From Gonapodya sp. JEL0774 (Eukaryota; Monoblepharomycota; Monoblepharidomycetes; Monoblepharidales; Gonapodyaceae): a stretch of DNA of 16,003 nt. Position 1 is the stretch's first letter, and every line of letters begins with the position of its first letter. Positions 1 to 10,156 of the stretch are shown piece by piece. The stretch lies in the NCBI GenBank assembly GCA_027604505.1, contig JADIIX010000290.1, positions 1-16,003 of the forward strand. Reading direction: 5' to 3'. The notes below the pieces were generated by a model. The model ran no database searches and was not told the DNA's origin. It saw only the letters and a program-made list of their open reading frames with translations. The position numbers and the translations under genes were made by a program.

Positions 1-1
1 C

Positions 2-58
2 CTATGTGCGGACAGCCTATGTGCAGTCAGCCGCACATGGGGCACTATGTGCGGACAG
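2..58. repeat. Short tandem/inverted repeat cluster
   Basis: Three copies of a 14-base unit CTATGTGCGGACAG lie at 2-15, 17-30 (two mismatches) and 45-58. Between the second and third copies, 31-40 reads CCGCACATGG, an imperfect inverted version of the same unit. No gene overlaps it convincingly. It may be the edge of a larger satellite or element lying outside the window. Confidence 0.6.
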
Positions 59-133
59 CTGCACTGTGGCACAGCACCTGCACTCTGCCCTCTGCCCCAT
101 TCCCCACGCAATTTTCCCTCTCTTCCACTTCAG

Positions 134-345
134 AACGCTTCTGAACAAGCGCTCATCATGATTCAACATCACATAAACGATTCTGAAGGAAGGCAAGTGG
201 ATCTGATGACTTTGGGGGATGGTGGAGTGGAGGTAGTGGATCTGGAACATCCATTGGGACAGATTGAGCTCCCCAACACATCATCACAGGCGGACCATCA
301 AATCACTACAGATCGGGAAATTTCTAAGTGGTTTTGTGAGTTTTT
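134..345 (+). CDS. Possible internal exon, unknown protein
   Basis: A pyrimidine-rich stretch ending in CTTCAG at 133 looks like a 3' splice site. From 134 a frame stays open past 345, to a TGA near 385. The translation is acidic and protein-like, with runs such as DLMTLGDGGVEVVDLEHPLG and a short hydrophilic end. Its 3' limit is uncertain: GTGAGT near 345 is the strongest donor, but GTAGTG near 232 is also possible. No family is recognised. It may belong to the same gene as the exons at 788-1309, because phase and strand are compatible, but that joining is inference. Confidence 0.3.
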
Positions 346-787
346 GGGGCGATCCATGGTGTTTTTTGAAGCTCATCTTGTCTGAGTCTGGATTCACAGT
401 CCTATACCACACTCCCACTCCCACAAACTATCCCAATTCATCCAAATCTCCCAGATTCAGGAAATCAGGTCAGTTTTATGATGTAATAGGGGTCTGTGTG
501 TCTGTCTTACACTGATGCCACCTTCTGTGTGCCACCACTTCTTTGATGATTCCATATTATCATACTTGACAAGTTGAGGCTTCATTGAAACAAAAAGGTG
601 AGCTAGAATGCTTCTTATTGATTAGTGATACTGATCATCTGACACAAGAACCCTTGTGAAAGTACTCTGCAGGAAGCTAACCCTAATCTTCAAGAAATAT
701 GGTCAACCCAAACTTTGTGAACAAAAATGTCAGTGCCTTTCTTACTTCTGCATTTGCAATTATCTGTTACCCTTCTATCCTTTACAG
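346..787. other. Stretch with no supported gene (possible intron)
   Basis: No coding signal stands out here. If the exons at 134 and 788 belong to one gene, this is an intron: it could start at the GTGAGT near 345, and it ends in a good polypyrimidine tract and TTTACAG at 781-787. Confidence 0.35.
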
Positions 788-1309
788 ACTATCCATTCTT
801 TTGATATTAAAGATGTGGCTGATCTCCTCTCACAAGTGGTCACTGGGGAACACCCATCATCAAACTGCTTGGGGTTGACCAGATTGGAAGTGTCCAACTT
901 ACTACTCTTCAATTGCTGGGCAAAGTTCTGGCCCTGAAAATGCAGATGTCAACAAAGGCTGAGTATACAGTGGCAATTGCAAGTACTCTGATTGGACGGG
1001 GCTACATGAACCAGAAGGAATCTACTCCTGTGGATGGCGATGCTGTTGCAGGAATCACCAACATTGTTACTGAGGTAGGTGTAACCTTAATGTGGTTGTG
1101 CATATTCTAATTGTATTATGCTCTCCATTGTACTGCCACAGATAATAAACCCCACACAGTGCCAATCCATTGTGGAGCAGATGAGAACCCTCAAGGTGGA
1201 ACTGAAGGAAAAGCAGGAGAAGCATGCAGCAGAGAAGCAAAGGTCAGCACAGGAGACTGTTACTGCAGAGGGAAGACCCAGCCAGATTCACAAGAAGGCC
1301 AAGACGTGA
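788..1309 (+). CDS. 3' end of a two-exon gene of unknown function, charged helical tail
   Basis: An acceptor (TTTACAG) at 781-787 opens an exon that runs to the donor GAG|GTAGGT at 1074/1075. Intron 1075-1141 (67 nt) ends in CTGCCACAG. The next exon, 1142-1309, continues in phase and stops at TGA 1307-1309. The joined C-terminus is rich in K, E, Q and A (for example EQMRTLKVELKEKQEKHAAE) and should form a coiled-coil-like helix, followed by a basic tail ending KKAKT. The first exon starts in one frame (VADLLSQVVTGEHP) and continues in another (IKLLGVDQIGSVQLTTLQLL), with the change at about 853-862. Either one base was lost or there is a very small extra intron (about 836-882). I do not recognise the family. 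It could be a decayed gene. Confidence 0.45.
1075..1141 (+). other. Predicted GT-AG intron, 67 nt
   Basis: The donor is GTAGGT directly after a GAG codon. The acceptor is preceded by a pyrimidine-rich run and CTGCCACAG. Removing it joins two coding-like frames without changing phase. The size matches introns in the element at 10999-14413. Confidence 0.5.
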
Positions 1310-1480
1310 TCATCAGCACCTGACTAATTCTGTGTGGGTCGAGTGGCACACAAGTAAGTAATATCTGGGTGCAGTGATATCGATATCTGTTTGGATACCA
1401 TGAGTGGCACTGCTTTTGTGTCCCCCAAATTTTCTGTTGGCTAGTACTGCTTTGGTCTGGTGCACTGGCATTCTTAACCC

Positions 1481-1740
1481 TCCCTGCTGGTGCAATGGCA
1501 TTTTTAACCAGTCCATGGTTAAATCAGTACACCAAGGTGGTTTAACCACCTTAAAAGTGACATTTGTAGACCATGGTATCAACAGGGTTAAGTCCCATTT
1601 TAACCACCCCAACACCCTCCCCCCTTAACCCTGGCATAACCACAGTGGTATTTTACCTATTTAACCATGGCGTGGTATTTCAGTGGTATGTTTGGGGTTA
1701 AATTTCACTTATCCATGCTAATACCATGCATGGTTAAGTC
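1481..1740. repeat. TTAACC/GGTTAA-rich repeat block
   Basis: About ten TTAACC or GGTTAA hexamers occur in 260 bases, on both strands, often as part of CCATGGTTAA or its complement. Around 1534-1552 there is a palindrome with 9-base arms (AAGGTGGTT, one spacer base, AACCACCTT). The block also has many ACC/GGT runs and no plausible coding frame. It is not the standard TTAGGG telomere repeat. I cannot say whether it is a satellite fragment, a foldback element or a protein-binding cluster. Confidence 0.5.
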
Positions 1741-2773
1741 CCCGACAGCCCCAGTGTGCCATGGGCCTCAGGGCGACAGTTTTACAGTACAGCTTTATCA
1801 AGAACAGGTATGCAGATTGTGAGACCAAAGACTCTAGGGTAAGTGATTATGAGGTGGTGTTGATACTCACTGATGACACATTCTGCGTTGTTGCACTGGA
1901 GCGAAAGTGAGGGGCCTGTTTGTGACCCACCATTGCACTGGAACTACGTCCTGTCGTACTGAGTGCAGTCATTTGCCAATTTTGATGTAGGTCAGCAGAG
2001 GATCATTGTTATGTGATGGAAGTCCATGCAAAACCGTCAGTCTCAGGCAGACGGTCCACCCATCCTTAAGTAAGTTACAGTACAGGGTCTCTTTTTCCTT
2101 CTTAATCTGAGCCTTCAATCTTCTCACCCCCTGTTCCCCACAGATTTGCACCTGAAGTACCTGGAAATAGGCTTCATTCCGAAACATTGACACCAGATTC
2201 GGAAAAATGCTCCTGTTTGACTGCAATCCTACTGGATTTCATGCTCCTTTTTCCTCACTTTGGAGACATTTCTGACCATTTTTTCTTGGAGTTTTGAAAA
2301 GTCATCTGTAGAAGCTCGTTGTCAATCACATTCCATCTCCAATATAGGCAACCATCTATGCATCAAATGGATTGGCACCTTCCAGGCACCAAGAGAGCAT
2401 ACAATCAACTGTGACATAGTAGTTCATTTGAATTCAGTATTCAGGTGAGCACTAGTTGGTGTTGTTACCTGAGCAACAATGAGGTAACACTAGAAAGCAG
2501 GTTTACTCAGTGTATCTTGGATACAACTGTTGGTAGGTAGCTTTCAATGCCTAATATCCTTTTTAAGAGCAAGTTGTTGCTCTGGGTGCTTAAGCTACCC
2601 AGTATTTGAAACTACACAGGAGCCAGATGAGAATCTCAATCAGGAAGTTACAGAAGTAAATGTAACAAGGAGCACTTTGTGATAGATTTCACCGGACTGA
2701 TTACTTGTGAACAGTAAGGACAATGGAACAGGTACAGAAACAGAGTTTACAAGTGTCTTGACTGGTTATGTCC

Positions 2774-2790
2774 GTCGGCCTGAGGCCGAC
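2774..2790. repeat. Perfect 17-base palindrome
   Basis: GTCGGCCT and AGGCCGAC form 8-base complementary arms around a single G. A related, decayed version lies at 3318-3334 (GTTGGTTTGAGACCGAC). The four differences are all C-to-T or G-to-A changes. Confidence 0.6.
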
Positions 2791-3317
2791 AGGTTGCTAC
2801 TCACATGTGATGAAAGTATGCAATGACCCTTCCAATGATAAATGTGATTCCCACCTCCAAACACAGCTGTTAGCACATCTCACTCACTTCTCCGTCTTCT
2901 AGACCTGTACTGCAGGTCAATTAAACCAGTTTTGGGCTTGTCTCTCTGTATTGAGAATGAAGGGTTGAAGGCAACTGAAGTATTGGAGGATACTGATGAC
3001 ATTTCCTTGCACAAACATTTGCATGTCTGATAAATCAATACCAATAAAGGTTTTTCCATGACTTCTACTGTTGTTGTTTCACTGCAGTGCCAGTGTCTGT
3101 CAACCATTGGCTGACGGCAAAGAATGCATATAGTAAGTCCTCCTGAGGTTTAGCAATAATATGGAAAATCAACACATCATAGGGATTGCTCTCAAGGTCC
3201 ACTCTGACAAAAAGACAAGATGATACTCATTCAATGCATAAAATACCTTACCAGACCAAGTATAACAACAGTTTGGATGAAAAAGCAAGTTTTTTCAAGA
3301 TAATTCAAGGTGATCCC

Positions 3318-3334
3318 GTTGGTTTGAGACCGAC
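3318..3334. repeat. Decayed relative of the palindrome at 2774
   Basis: It shares 13 of 17 bases with the palindrome at 2774-2790 and the flanking CC...AG context. All four differences are transitions of the cytosine-deamination type, so the two probably come from the same repeat family. Confidence 0.4.
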
Positions 3335-3895
3335 AGTCAGAGGCCCTATAGAAAAATGCTTGATCTAAATTTTTGTCTCGAATCCCAGATTCCTTTGTTC
3401 CAAGTCTGTTGCTGTCTGCCGAGAGAGAGCTTCTCAAGTCATACAAGGGTCTCAATTGATGACACATCACTCACCTGCTGACACAGCATTTTGAACAAAC
3501 TTCATCAGTAAGGTTGCCTCAAGATTCTCAGTGTCCTCTCCTTGCTTGGTCCAGGTGTGAGCCTCAAAAGATATTGTACAACTTGTGAAAGCGGTTGAGA
3601 AGCGGAGACATGTCTTGTGCCCTGCTACCAGAGCCATTGTGATCAGGAGTCTCTGGGACTCTGTTGGCTATCTCCCCAACATTGACATTGAGGATGACAA
3701 AGATGGGTGACGAGGTGCATTGTATTTGATGGTCCTTTCAGAGAAGGCGCTTTTCCTTCGCTTCTGTAAACATCCGGAACACACAACAACAAACTTATCA
3801 CTTAGCACAGCTTTAGCCAAGCACCACAACTTTCTAGGGACTTGAAATCCGCTTGGTGGGAGACTGTCACAACTATTTTTACATATAAGTACGGA

Positions 3896-4033
3896 CCACA
3901 CAGTTATGTTTCCTATTATAGTATTCTATATATAGGAGAATGAACTGTGTGGTGTGCACAACACAGTCTAACTTGTGTACTTGTTTTGGAGCTCAAAATA
4001 CACCTCCAGTCGAGGTGTATGGTGGATGCCACC
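3896..4033. repeat. Cluster of three stem-loops
   Basis: Stem 1 pairs CCACACAGTT (3896-3905) with AACTGTGTGG (3943-3952), with an AT-rich nested stem between. Stem 2 pairs ATACACCT (3998-4005) with AGGTGTAT (4013-4020), with a 7-base loop. Stem 3 pairs GGTGG (4021-4025) with CCACC (4029-4033). All three pair perfectly. No gene is associated, and an old foldback element is one possible explanation. Confidence 0.5.
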
Positions 4034-5149
4034 TAAGCCCACGTAAATGCCGCAATCAATCAACACCTCCAAAAACGGATTTGTTAAAATTAAATGTAAG
4101 TGTATATGGAAGCTATATGGAAAAAGCTATTTTTGTCTTGATTTGACCCCATAATCCCATTGAACTTGGCTCCCGTTCTCCATCCCAGAGCGGTTTCTGC
4201 TGCTCCATAGACTGTTTTCTCCATCTCGGACCAATTTAGGAGAGATTTTGCCTGTTATTTGTGATATGTCTTTGAGAAGTATATTTTACAGAGCAACCTC
4301 CCAACACCTGTTCCCAGACTTGAACACCATTGCATTTGCCCCCTGCACCACAGGTATCCACTGATTGCAATCTCTGATAGTAGTATAATTGCTCCCAAAT
4401 CCTTGTAGTGCTCCATACACTTTTGGAGATGGTAAGTTTTGCAACAATGAATGATAATCCTGCAGGCGTGCCGTTTCTGGCTGCAACTAGGTTGTCAGAG
4501 GCAGATGCCTGGGACTCAAATTAAGCACAAACTCTGCACAGTTGATGGAGCTCTCAGGAGTGCATGGATAGATGCACAAGCACCTGATCAGGGGTGGCAA
4601 GGGTAAGAAGTTGGGAAAATCCATAGTTGGTGTTTTGAATCAATTTCATTTCTGAAAATCAGCCAAAATTAGTGATGTGTCCAAAGCAGCATGTCATTAA
4701 CTTTACATCATCAGTCTTTGCACATGTACAGTAGTTGCCATTGATTCAGGAGGGAGCACTTCTGTCACCAAATGAAAGGGGACTGTATGATGATGCTCTT
4801 TGGGCATCTGATGACAAAAATATGTGTGTTGAGCCCACAGGCCAGCAAGTCAATAAAAAATTCCAGCTAGAGAACTAGCACAATGGTGGCGGTGCTATTT
4901 TTGAGAATATTTCATTGTCTGCAGGAACACTCATGTCAACTAAAAAAAACTACAATTAGTGAGTCTGAACAATTCATAATCAATGAAATCTAATTGATTG
5001 CTATCATCCCTAATCTCCAACGTGGGGGATTCAGCTTCCAAAATCAGTTTCAACTTTTGTTCAGAGAGCAACATGGCATGCCAGGGTTAACATCAACTAG
5101 GGCCATGGCAACAATGCCAAAAACCCACAATGGGACTTTGAGTTCATTC

Positions 5150-5154
5150 GATTC
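5150..5154. repeat. Target site duplication, left (GATTC)
   Basis: GATTC immediately precedes the left LTR and is repeated exactly at 10152-10156 after the right LTR. A 5-bp duplication is typical for Ty1/copia integrases and shows that both LTRs belong to one insertion event. Confidence 0.9.
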
Positions 5155-5444
5155 TGTTATCAGTTTTCTGCTGTGACAGCTTGTCTGGGCGCGGTCGGGC
5201 AGAGGTTCCCCCGTAGCGTAGTACTTATCTTGTAGAGTCACTGAATACACTTAGTTTCTCAGAGCTTATATAGTCTAACCCTCGGTCTATTTTGTAATGT
5301 CCCCGAAGTACGTAAAGAGAAAATACTCCCTGTAAGTCCTAAAGTCCATCCGGTGTTTTGGACTTGCCCGAATGCTGTTTGTTTGTGGCGAAGGTGCTGG
5401 TGCACAATCCAAGCTTCAGTCGCACCAAGCTGCGACTTCTAACA
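5155..5444 (-). repeat. 3' LTR of the copia element
   Basis: 290 bases, bounded by TGTTATCAG at the left and CTTCTAACA at the right. It matches 9861-10151 along its whole length with about 14 differences. In element orientation it lies downstream of pol. It contains the same TATATAAG motif as the 5' LTR (complement at 5265-5272). Confidence 0.95.
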
Positions 5445-5454
5445 CTCCCCCAGC
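5445..5454 (-). other. Polypurine tract of the copia element
   Basis: On the minus strand the ten bases directly before the 3' LTR read GCTGGGGGAG. A purine run abutting the 3' LTR is where plus-strand DNA synthesis is primed in LTR elements. Confidence 0.65.
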
Positions 5455-5468
5455 AGCCTACGACTGGT

Positions 5469-8400
5469 TTACAAGCTAAGTCTGAAGACACCTAGTCCCG
5501 CTCTGTGCTTCTCTAATAGTGGTCTAGCTAGAGGCTTAGTTAAGATGTCCGCAACATTGTCGACGCCGGGGATATGCTTCACTTCGACCCGTCCTCCTTG
5601 GACTTCTTCCCTAATCTACATCTCCCTCACATCAATGTGCTTTGTTCTCCCGTGAGAAATATTGAGGCTACTTGCTATTTTGATTCCAGTTTCACTGTTG
5701 GAGAAAATTCGAATGGGATCACTGTTTGTGGTCAAATCCCTCATGAGGTTTCTCAGGTACGCGGCCTGACGGGCAGTCTCCGTCATGGCGTACAACTCTG
5801 CCTTAGTTGTCAATAGTGCCGCTAACTTCTGGCGCTTGCTCGCAAACGAAATACCCGTGCTTGCTTACTTAAATACGTAGCCAGAGGGTTACCTTCTAGT
5901 TGGGTCATTCTCCGCCCAATGCGCATCGGAGTATCCAACAATCTCCGCTACCTGCTCTGCAGTGAACATTAAACCGTAATCTAAAGTACCTCTAAGATAA
6001 CAGAATATTTTCTTCACTCCCTCCCAGTGCCAAATGCTGAACTTGTCTTGGTATCTGGCATAGTAGCTGACTGCAAAGAGAATGTCAGGTCAAGTTCCCT
6101 TCGCCAGCCACATCGAACTACCAATTGCCTCGCGAAATCAAATGCCTTTGAGTTGGTCTAGATCATCTCCAGGCTTTCCGCTGTGATCTTTGTGGAGATT
6201 CTTTGCCTCCAACATTGGGGTCCTCGAGACCCTTACTCCTCCCAACCCGAAGTCTTCTATCATGTTACTAGCAAACTTCTCCTGATGAATAAAAATCTTC
6301 TTCTTGTCCAGCTTGAACTGCCAGCTGAGAAACGTTTCCGGCAGACCGATTTCCTTCATGTCAAACCGTTCTGCCAATAACTTCTTCGCTTTCCCATTCC
6401 CTCCATTCCCCGCTTCTCTGCCATCAACATATTGTCTACATGAAAGAGTAAAGCATGAGTAGAGTCCAAACTAATAAATAAACACAGATCTTTTTCCGCC
6501 GTCTTGTACCTGTTTTTCACCAAGAACTCCCAGAGAGTTTTGTTACAAAGAAGGGGGCTCCGCTGAAGTCCATATAGCAGCTTCTTCACCCTCACCTTCT
6601 CACCATCCTTCAAACCAAACCTATCTAAAATGTGCTTGGAATTTCAAGCAGGAGTTGAATGTTTACTCATTCATCGGGGCTAATTCTTTCGACTGTAAAA
6701 ACACCGTGTCGAAGTCAACTTGTTTCATAACCCAACCGTTCTCCACTGAGAGTGTAATCATCATGCGCAGAGATTTGGTGTGAGCTACTGGGGAATAACT
6801 GTCAATTCCATTAGTGTTTGTTTCCTGGTAACCTCTTGCGACAAGTCTGGCCTTGTACTTCACTCCGCCCTGCGGCACAGGTTTCTCTGTTAACACAAAA
6901 CGAAGTTCCACCACCTTGTCGTCAACTTCCAAATCTTTCAACCTCTTGAACACTCGATATTTTTCCATCTTCACCATCTCAGTTTCCACCGCGCCGAAAT
7001 ACTCTTCTGCAATGTTTTCTCTCACAACATTGATGCTCTCACCGGAAAAGTCCAAACAATTCACAGAGTCCGAGGTATCTCCATAAAATTTCTGCTGAGC
7101 AGCGCGCCGAGGAATCTTGGTTCACGGAGGAAGAGTTGACCAGTTCCTGACATTGGTGGGTGCTCCAGTGCCTGAGTTGAAGGCTGACTAGGTTTCATCG
7201 GTGTCCCGACTTCCTACCCACCAACCAATACATCTCCCCCAGATAACCGCGCCGACCCGTCATCAACAACAACATGCTCCTTACCCTTCCATATACCGCC
7301 TCGAGGTTGAGGAAGGCTCCCCTCGTCGTCCATCAGGTCAGGCATAGTCGGGTCAGGTGTATCGTCGACAACCCCTTGAAGTCGATCCAAGAGAGAGACA
7401 GGAGAGAGCTGAAAGAAAGTTTTTTGAATGTGAGTTGCTTCATCGAAGACAGTGTCCCGAGTGCTTCCAGAGAATAACTTTCCCGTCTCTCGTTCCAACT
7501 GTCGATAACCCTTCATCCCCTCATTCTCCGCGTACCCCACCATCACCAACTTCCGCGACTTAGAGTCCATCTTCCAACGCTTGTTATCATGGATTTCAAG
7601 GTAAGCGCCGCAACCGAAAATGCGAAAGTGGCTCACATCCGGTTTCCTCCCCGTGAACACTTCCACAGGAGTCTTCCCAAGCTTCCCCACGAAAGTCCGG
7701 TTCCTCACATAAACAAAAGAGTCCATCGCCATCACCCAATACTTCTTAGGAAGACCGGATGACACGAGCAAGGTACAACCACCCTCACCCACTGTCCTGT
7801 TGTGTCGCTCTGCGACCCCATTCTGTTCTGACGTGTCAGTCACCGTCTTGTAAACGTGCATGCCTTCCTCCTCCAAGCGACCTGCGAATGTCTTCCACAT
7901 GAACTCGCCTCCCTTGTCCACCTGAACCACTCGGACCGTCTCTCCCGTGTACCTCTCAGCCCAAGTCCTCCAAACGTCAAACGCAATAGGAGCCTTCGCT
8001 TTTGAGGTAAGTGGCAAAGTCCATTCCATGTTTGAGTAGTCGTCCACTATCATTATCCAAAACAGTGCGTTCTCAACCAACATAGTACTTGCCACTCCCG
8101 GATCCGTATGCACGAGACCGAGAACCCAAGTGGGGCGAGGATCATCAGACGCGTTCCAGTTAGAAGACCGGTAAGTCTGCTTTCCTTCCATGCATGGTTG
8201 GCAATCAACCGCAATGTCAGCTGGAGTCTTGACATTGACCCCACTAACGTGTCCACTACCAATTGTCTTCCAGACTCTTTCTGGCGACTGGTGCCCGAAG
8301 TGCCCATGCCAGAGCAGGGCAGGATCAACAGACAATACTGTATGAGACATGCTGATGAAAGCAGAATGTGGAGAATTGCTGAGGTGAGTAGGATATCCTC

Positions 8401-8795
8401 AGAGTGAATAGAGTTTGGTATCTGAGTTTTGCCGTCCTTCTTGATCGACAGGTCGTGGCCTTTTCCCACAAGCTCATGGCCCTTGTCCGCAAAAACGGCA
8501 TGCAACACAATCTTGGTGTGGGACTCGGGGACAAAAAAGGATTCGGTGAGTTGAATTGTCCCCATTGGCTTCCCAGCCTTATCCACCGCAGTCACACTTA
8601 TCGTTCCAACACCCATCACAGATAGGGTCCCTCCCCCTGGAATCCTGACCTATGACCCCTTGACCGCCCGAATGTCAGTAAAGTCCGCCCAATCCCAGGA
8701 CAAGCTCCAAGTGGCACCGGAGTCCCAGATCAGCTCAGTCAGGGGTCGTTTCAGGTGAGTGCTGGTGTGACTGTGCTCAGATGAGTGTGAACACG
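5469..8795 (-). pseudogene. pol: Copia pol (protease-integrase-RT-RNase H), multiply disrupted
   Basis: Domains in order on the minus strand: aspartic protease with DSGAT (DSGA at 8713-8724); the pre-integrase H-H-C-C finger (WHGHFGH and CQPC) and integrase DDE motifs (HTD, VDKGGEF, NGVAERHNRT) in the frame 7214-8350; RT start (KYKARLVARGYQE, DSYSPVA) in 6663-7064; RT core (YGLQRSP) with the active-site YVDD box altered to HVDN at 6431-6442; RNase H (GYSDAHWAEN, TTKAEL, HIDVREM) and the family's end motif VADILTKPL, stopping at 5469-5471. Breaks seen: TAG at 8650-8652 in protease, a frame change near 8400, TAG at 7214-7216, a frame change near 7100, further changes near 6650, 6360 and 6130, stops in the RNase H part, and TAG at 5613-5615. 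The product cannot be functional as read. Confidence 0.92.
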
Positions 8796-9820
8796 TGATT
8801 GTCCATTACATTCACGAAATGAACGCTCTTGCCCTTCCCGCCACTGCTGCCCCGTCCACCCTCTCCACCGCCACCTCCACTGCCACCACCTCTCTTCGAC
8901 CAGTCGCCACCTTGCCCAGTGTCCTTCTTGCTAGAACAATCGCACGCCATGTGGCTGCACTGCGCACACTTGTTGCAGTTGCCGGGAAATGGTTTGGAGT
9001 TGGAGCCTGACGCACTGGACCGAGGTGAGTTGTGCATACTCGAGAATGCCTTACTGCCGATCTCGTCCGCCTTGCCACCTTCTGCCGCTAACTGATGTTC
9101 CCTCCCGACGAGCATCATCTGTAGATCCTCGACTGTCAACTTGCCGTCCTCCAGCCTGAACTCGGCCAATCCGACTTGGAGTCCGTACTCCGCAGGCAAA
9201 CCAGCACTGACACACTTCAACACCTCGCTCATGTTGTACTCACGCCCTTGCACATTGCAGAGCTGGCGGATCAGACTACCTTTCTCGGAAAGGTACGTAG
9301 TGATCGTCTCATCGGGCGGGAGTTCTCGTTTGGTGAGTTGCCGATGTACAGAGATGGTGTGAGATGCAATGTTGGGCCTAACTGTGTCAAGGATCGCCTT
9401 GCAGATGAGGTGGGAAGTATAATTGACAGGATCAGAAGGTAAGTGCTCTTGTATAGCAGCCAAAAGGGATTCATCAATTGCGGCCATTAACACTACTTGC
9501 CCAATTCGGTCCTTCACCAGCCGCGCATCCAACTCACTAACTCTTGCCAGTGGTGTGGCATGCGTGGTGGTGACAGGAGCGGCAAGGGTTGCTGGAGTGG
9601 CAGAGAGGGACAGCATTGTGGATGCGGATGCGGTGGTAGTAGGTGCATCGGTGAGTGACCCGGGAACAGCTGCTGGGGGCTTGGGCACAGTCCCTTGAAT
9701 GTACTCATGTACGCCTTGCTGCAGTGCAAAGATGCTAACAACTGTTTTCCAGCTGTGGAGATCTCCACCGATCTTGAGCTGTTGGTTGGCGGCGAATTTG
9801 ATGGGGTTCCCGCCGAGCAT
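8777..9820 (-). CDS. gag: Copia Gag (capsid-nucleocapsid), intact frame
   Basis: The frame encodes 347 residues from an ATG about 40 bases inside the 5' LTR. The N-terminal part contains the Gag-like LHSWKTVVSIFALQQGVHEY region, then a low-complexity A/P/T stretch and a helical capsid-type segment. A CCHC zinc knuckle (CNKCAQCSHMACDC, at 8936-8977) follows, with the usual glycine missing. The C-terminal linker is rich in G, S and K. Gag forms the particle that packages element RNA. The frame stops at TGA 8777-8779, and the protease frame continues one base further on (+1), so Gag-Pol is not a single frame in this copy. Confidence 0.9.
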   Translation of the reverse strand: MLGGNPIKFAANQQLKIGGDLHSWKTVVSIFALQQGVHEYIQGTVPKPPAAVPGSLTDAPTTTASASTMLSLSATPATLAAPVTTTHATPLARVSELDARLVKDRIGQVVLMAAIDESLLAAIQEHLPSDPVNYTSHLICKAILDTVRPNIASHTISVHRQLTKRELPPDETITTYLSEKGSLIRQLCNVQGREYNMSEVLKCVSAGLPAEYGLQVGLAEFRLEDGKLTVEDLQMMLVGREHQLAAEGGKADEIGSKAFSSMHNSPRSSASGSNSKPFPGNCNKCAQCSHMACDCSSKKDTGQGGDWSKRGGGSGGGGGEGGRGSSGGKGKSVHFVNVMDNHVFTLI

Positions 9821-9860
9821 TGTAGGTGAGTTTAGAGTGCTACAGTTCGCACTGTAAATG

Positions 9861-10151
9861 TGTTATCAGTTTTCTCCTGTGACAGCTCGTCTGGGCGCGG
9901 TCGGGCAGAGGTTCCCCCGTAGCGTAGTACTTATCTTGAGGAGGTCACTGAATACACGTAGTTTCTCAGAGCTTATATAGTCTAACCCTCAGTGTATTTC
10001 GTAATGTCCCCGAAGTACGTAAAGAGAAAATACTCCCCGTAAGTCCTAAAGTCCATCGGGTGTTTTGGACTTGCCCAAATGCTGTTTGTTTGTGGCGAAT
10101 GTGCCGGTGCACAATCCAAGCTTCAGTCGCACCAAGCTGCGACTTCTAACA
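9861..10151 (-). repeat. 5' LTR of the copia element
   Basis: 291 bases, with TGTTA...TAACA ends, followed by the second GATTC. In element orientation it is the promoter-bearing LTR upstream of gag. I could not find a primer-binding site matching the usual initiator-tRNA-Met 3' end just inside it. Confidence 0.95.
9972..9979 (-). promoter_or_regulatory. Likely TATA box in the 5' LTR
   Basis: The minus strand reads TATATAAG, set in a segment (GACTATATAAGCTCTGAG) that is identical in the other full LTR and nearly so in the solo LTR at 15399-15670. That conservation against a more variable background supports a promoter role. Confidence 0.55.
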
Positions 10152-10156
10152 GATTC
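10152..10156. repeat. Target site duplication, right (GATTC)
   Basis: Exact copy of 5150-5154 immediately after the 5' LTR. Confidence 0.9.

Larger units (their letters stand above)
1741..5149. other. 3.4 kb without a supported gene
   Basis: Open frames here are short and none shows a recognisable domain or a convincing chain of exons with splice sites. AT content is higher than in the retroelement further right. The region contains palindromes near 2774 and 3318 and a cluster of stem-loops at 3896-4033, listed separately. It is probably intergenic or old, unrecognisable repeat sequence. Confidence 0.5.
5155..10151 (-). mobile_element. Ty1/copia-type LTR retrotransposon, complete but decayed
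   Basis: The element has LTRs at both ends (TGTTA...TAACA termini), a 5-bp target duplication and, on the minus strand, the order Gag, protease, integrase, RT, RNase H. Integrase before RT defines the copia superfamily. My hand alignment of the LTRs gives about 14 differences over about 290 bases (roughly 95% identity), so the insertion is not recent. The gag frame is intact, but pol carries several in-frame stops and frame changes. An older solo LTR of the same family lies at 15399-15670. Confidence 0.95.

Noticed and set aside
3668-3901. Minus-strand frame of 77 codons
   Set aside because: It contains basic and Cys residues (CSGCLQKRRK) but no matching splice sites, conserved domain or continuing exon, so it is not supported as a gene.
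8829-9095. Proline-rich + strand frames opposite gag
   Set aside because: They are complements of the Gly/Ser-rich end of Gag, with biased composition and no domain; gag on the minus strand explains the sequence.
9841-9860. Primer-binding site just inside the 5' LTR
   Set aside because: The minus-strand bases after the LTR (CATTTACAGTGCGAACTG) do not match the common initiator-tRNA-Met 3' end, and I could not match another tRNA with confidence, so it is not annotated.
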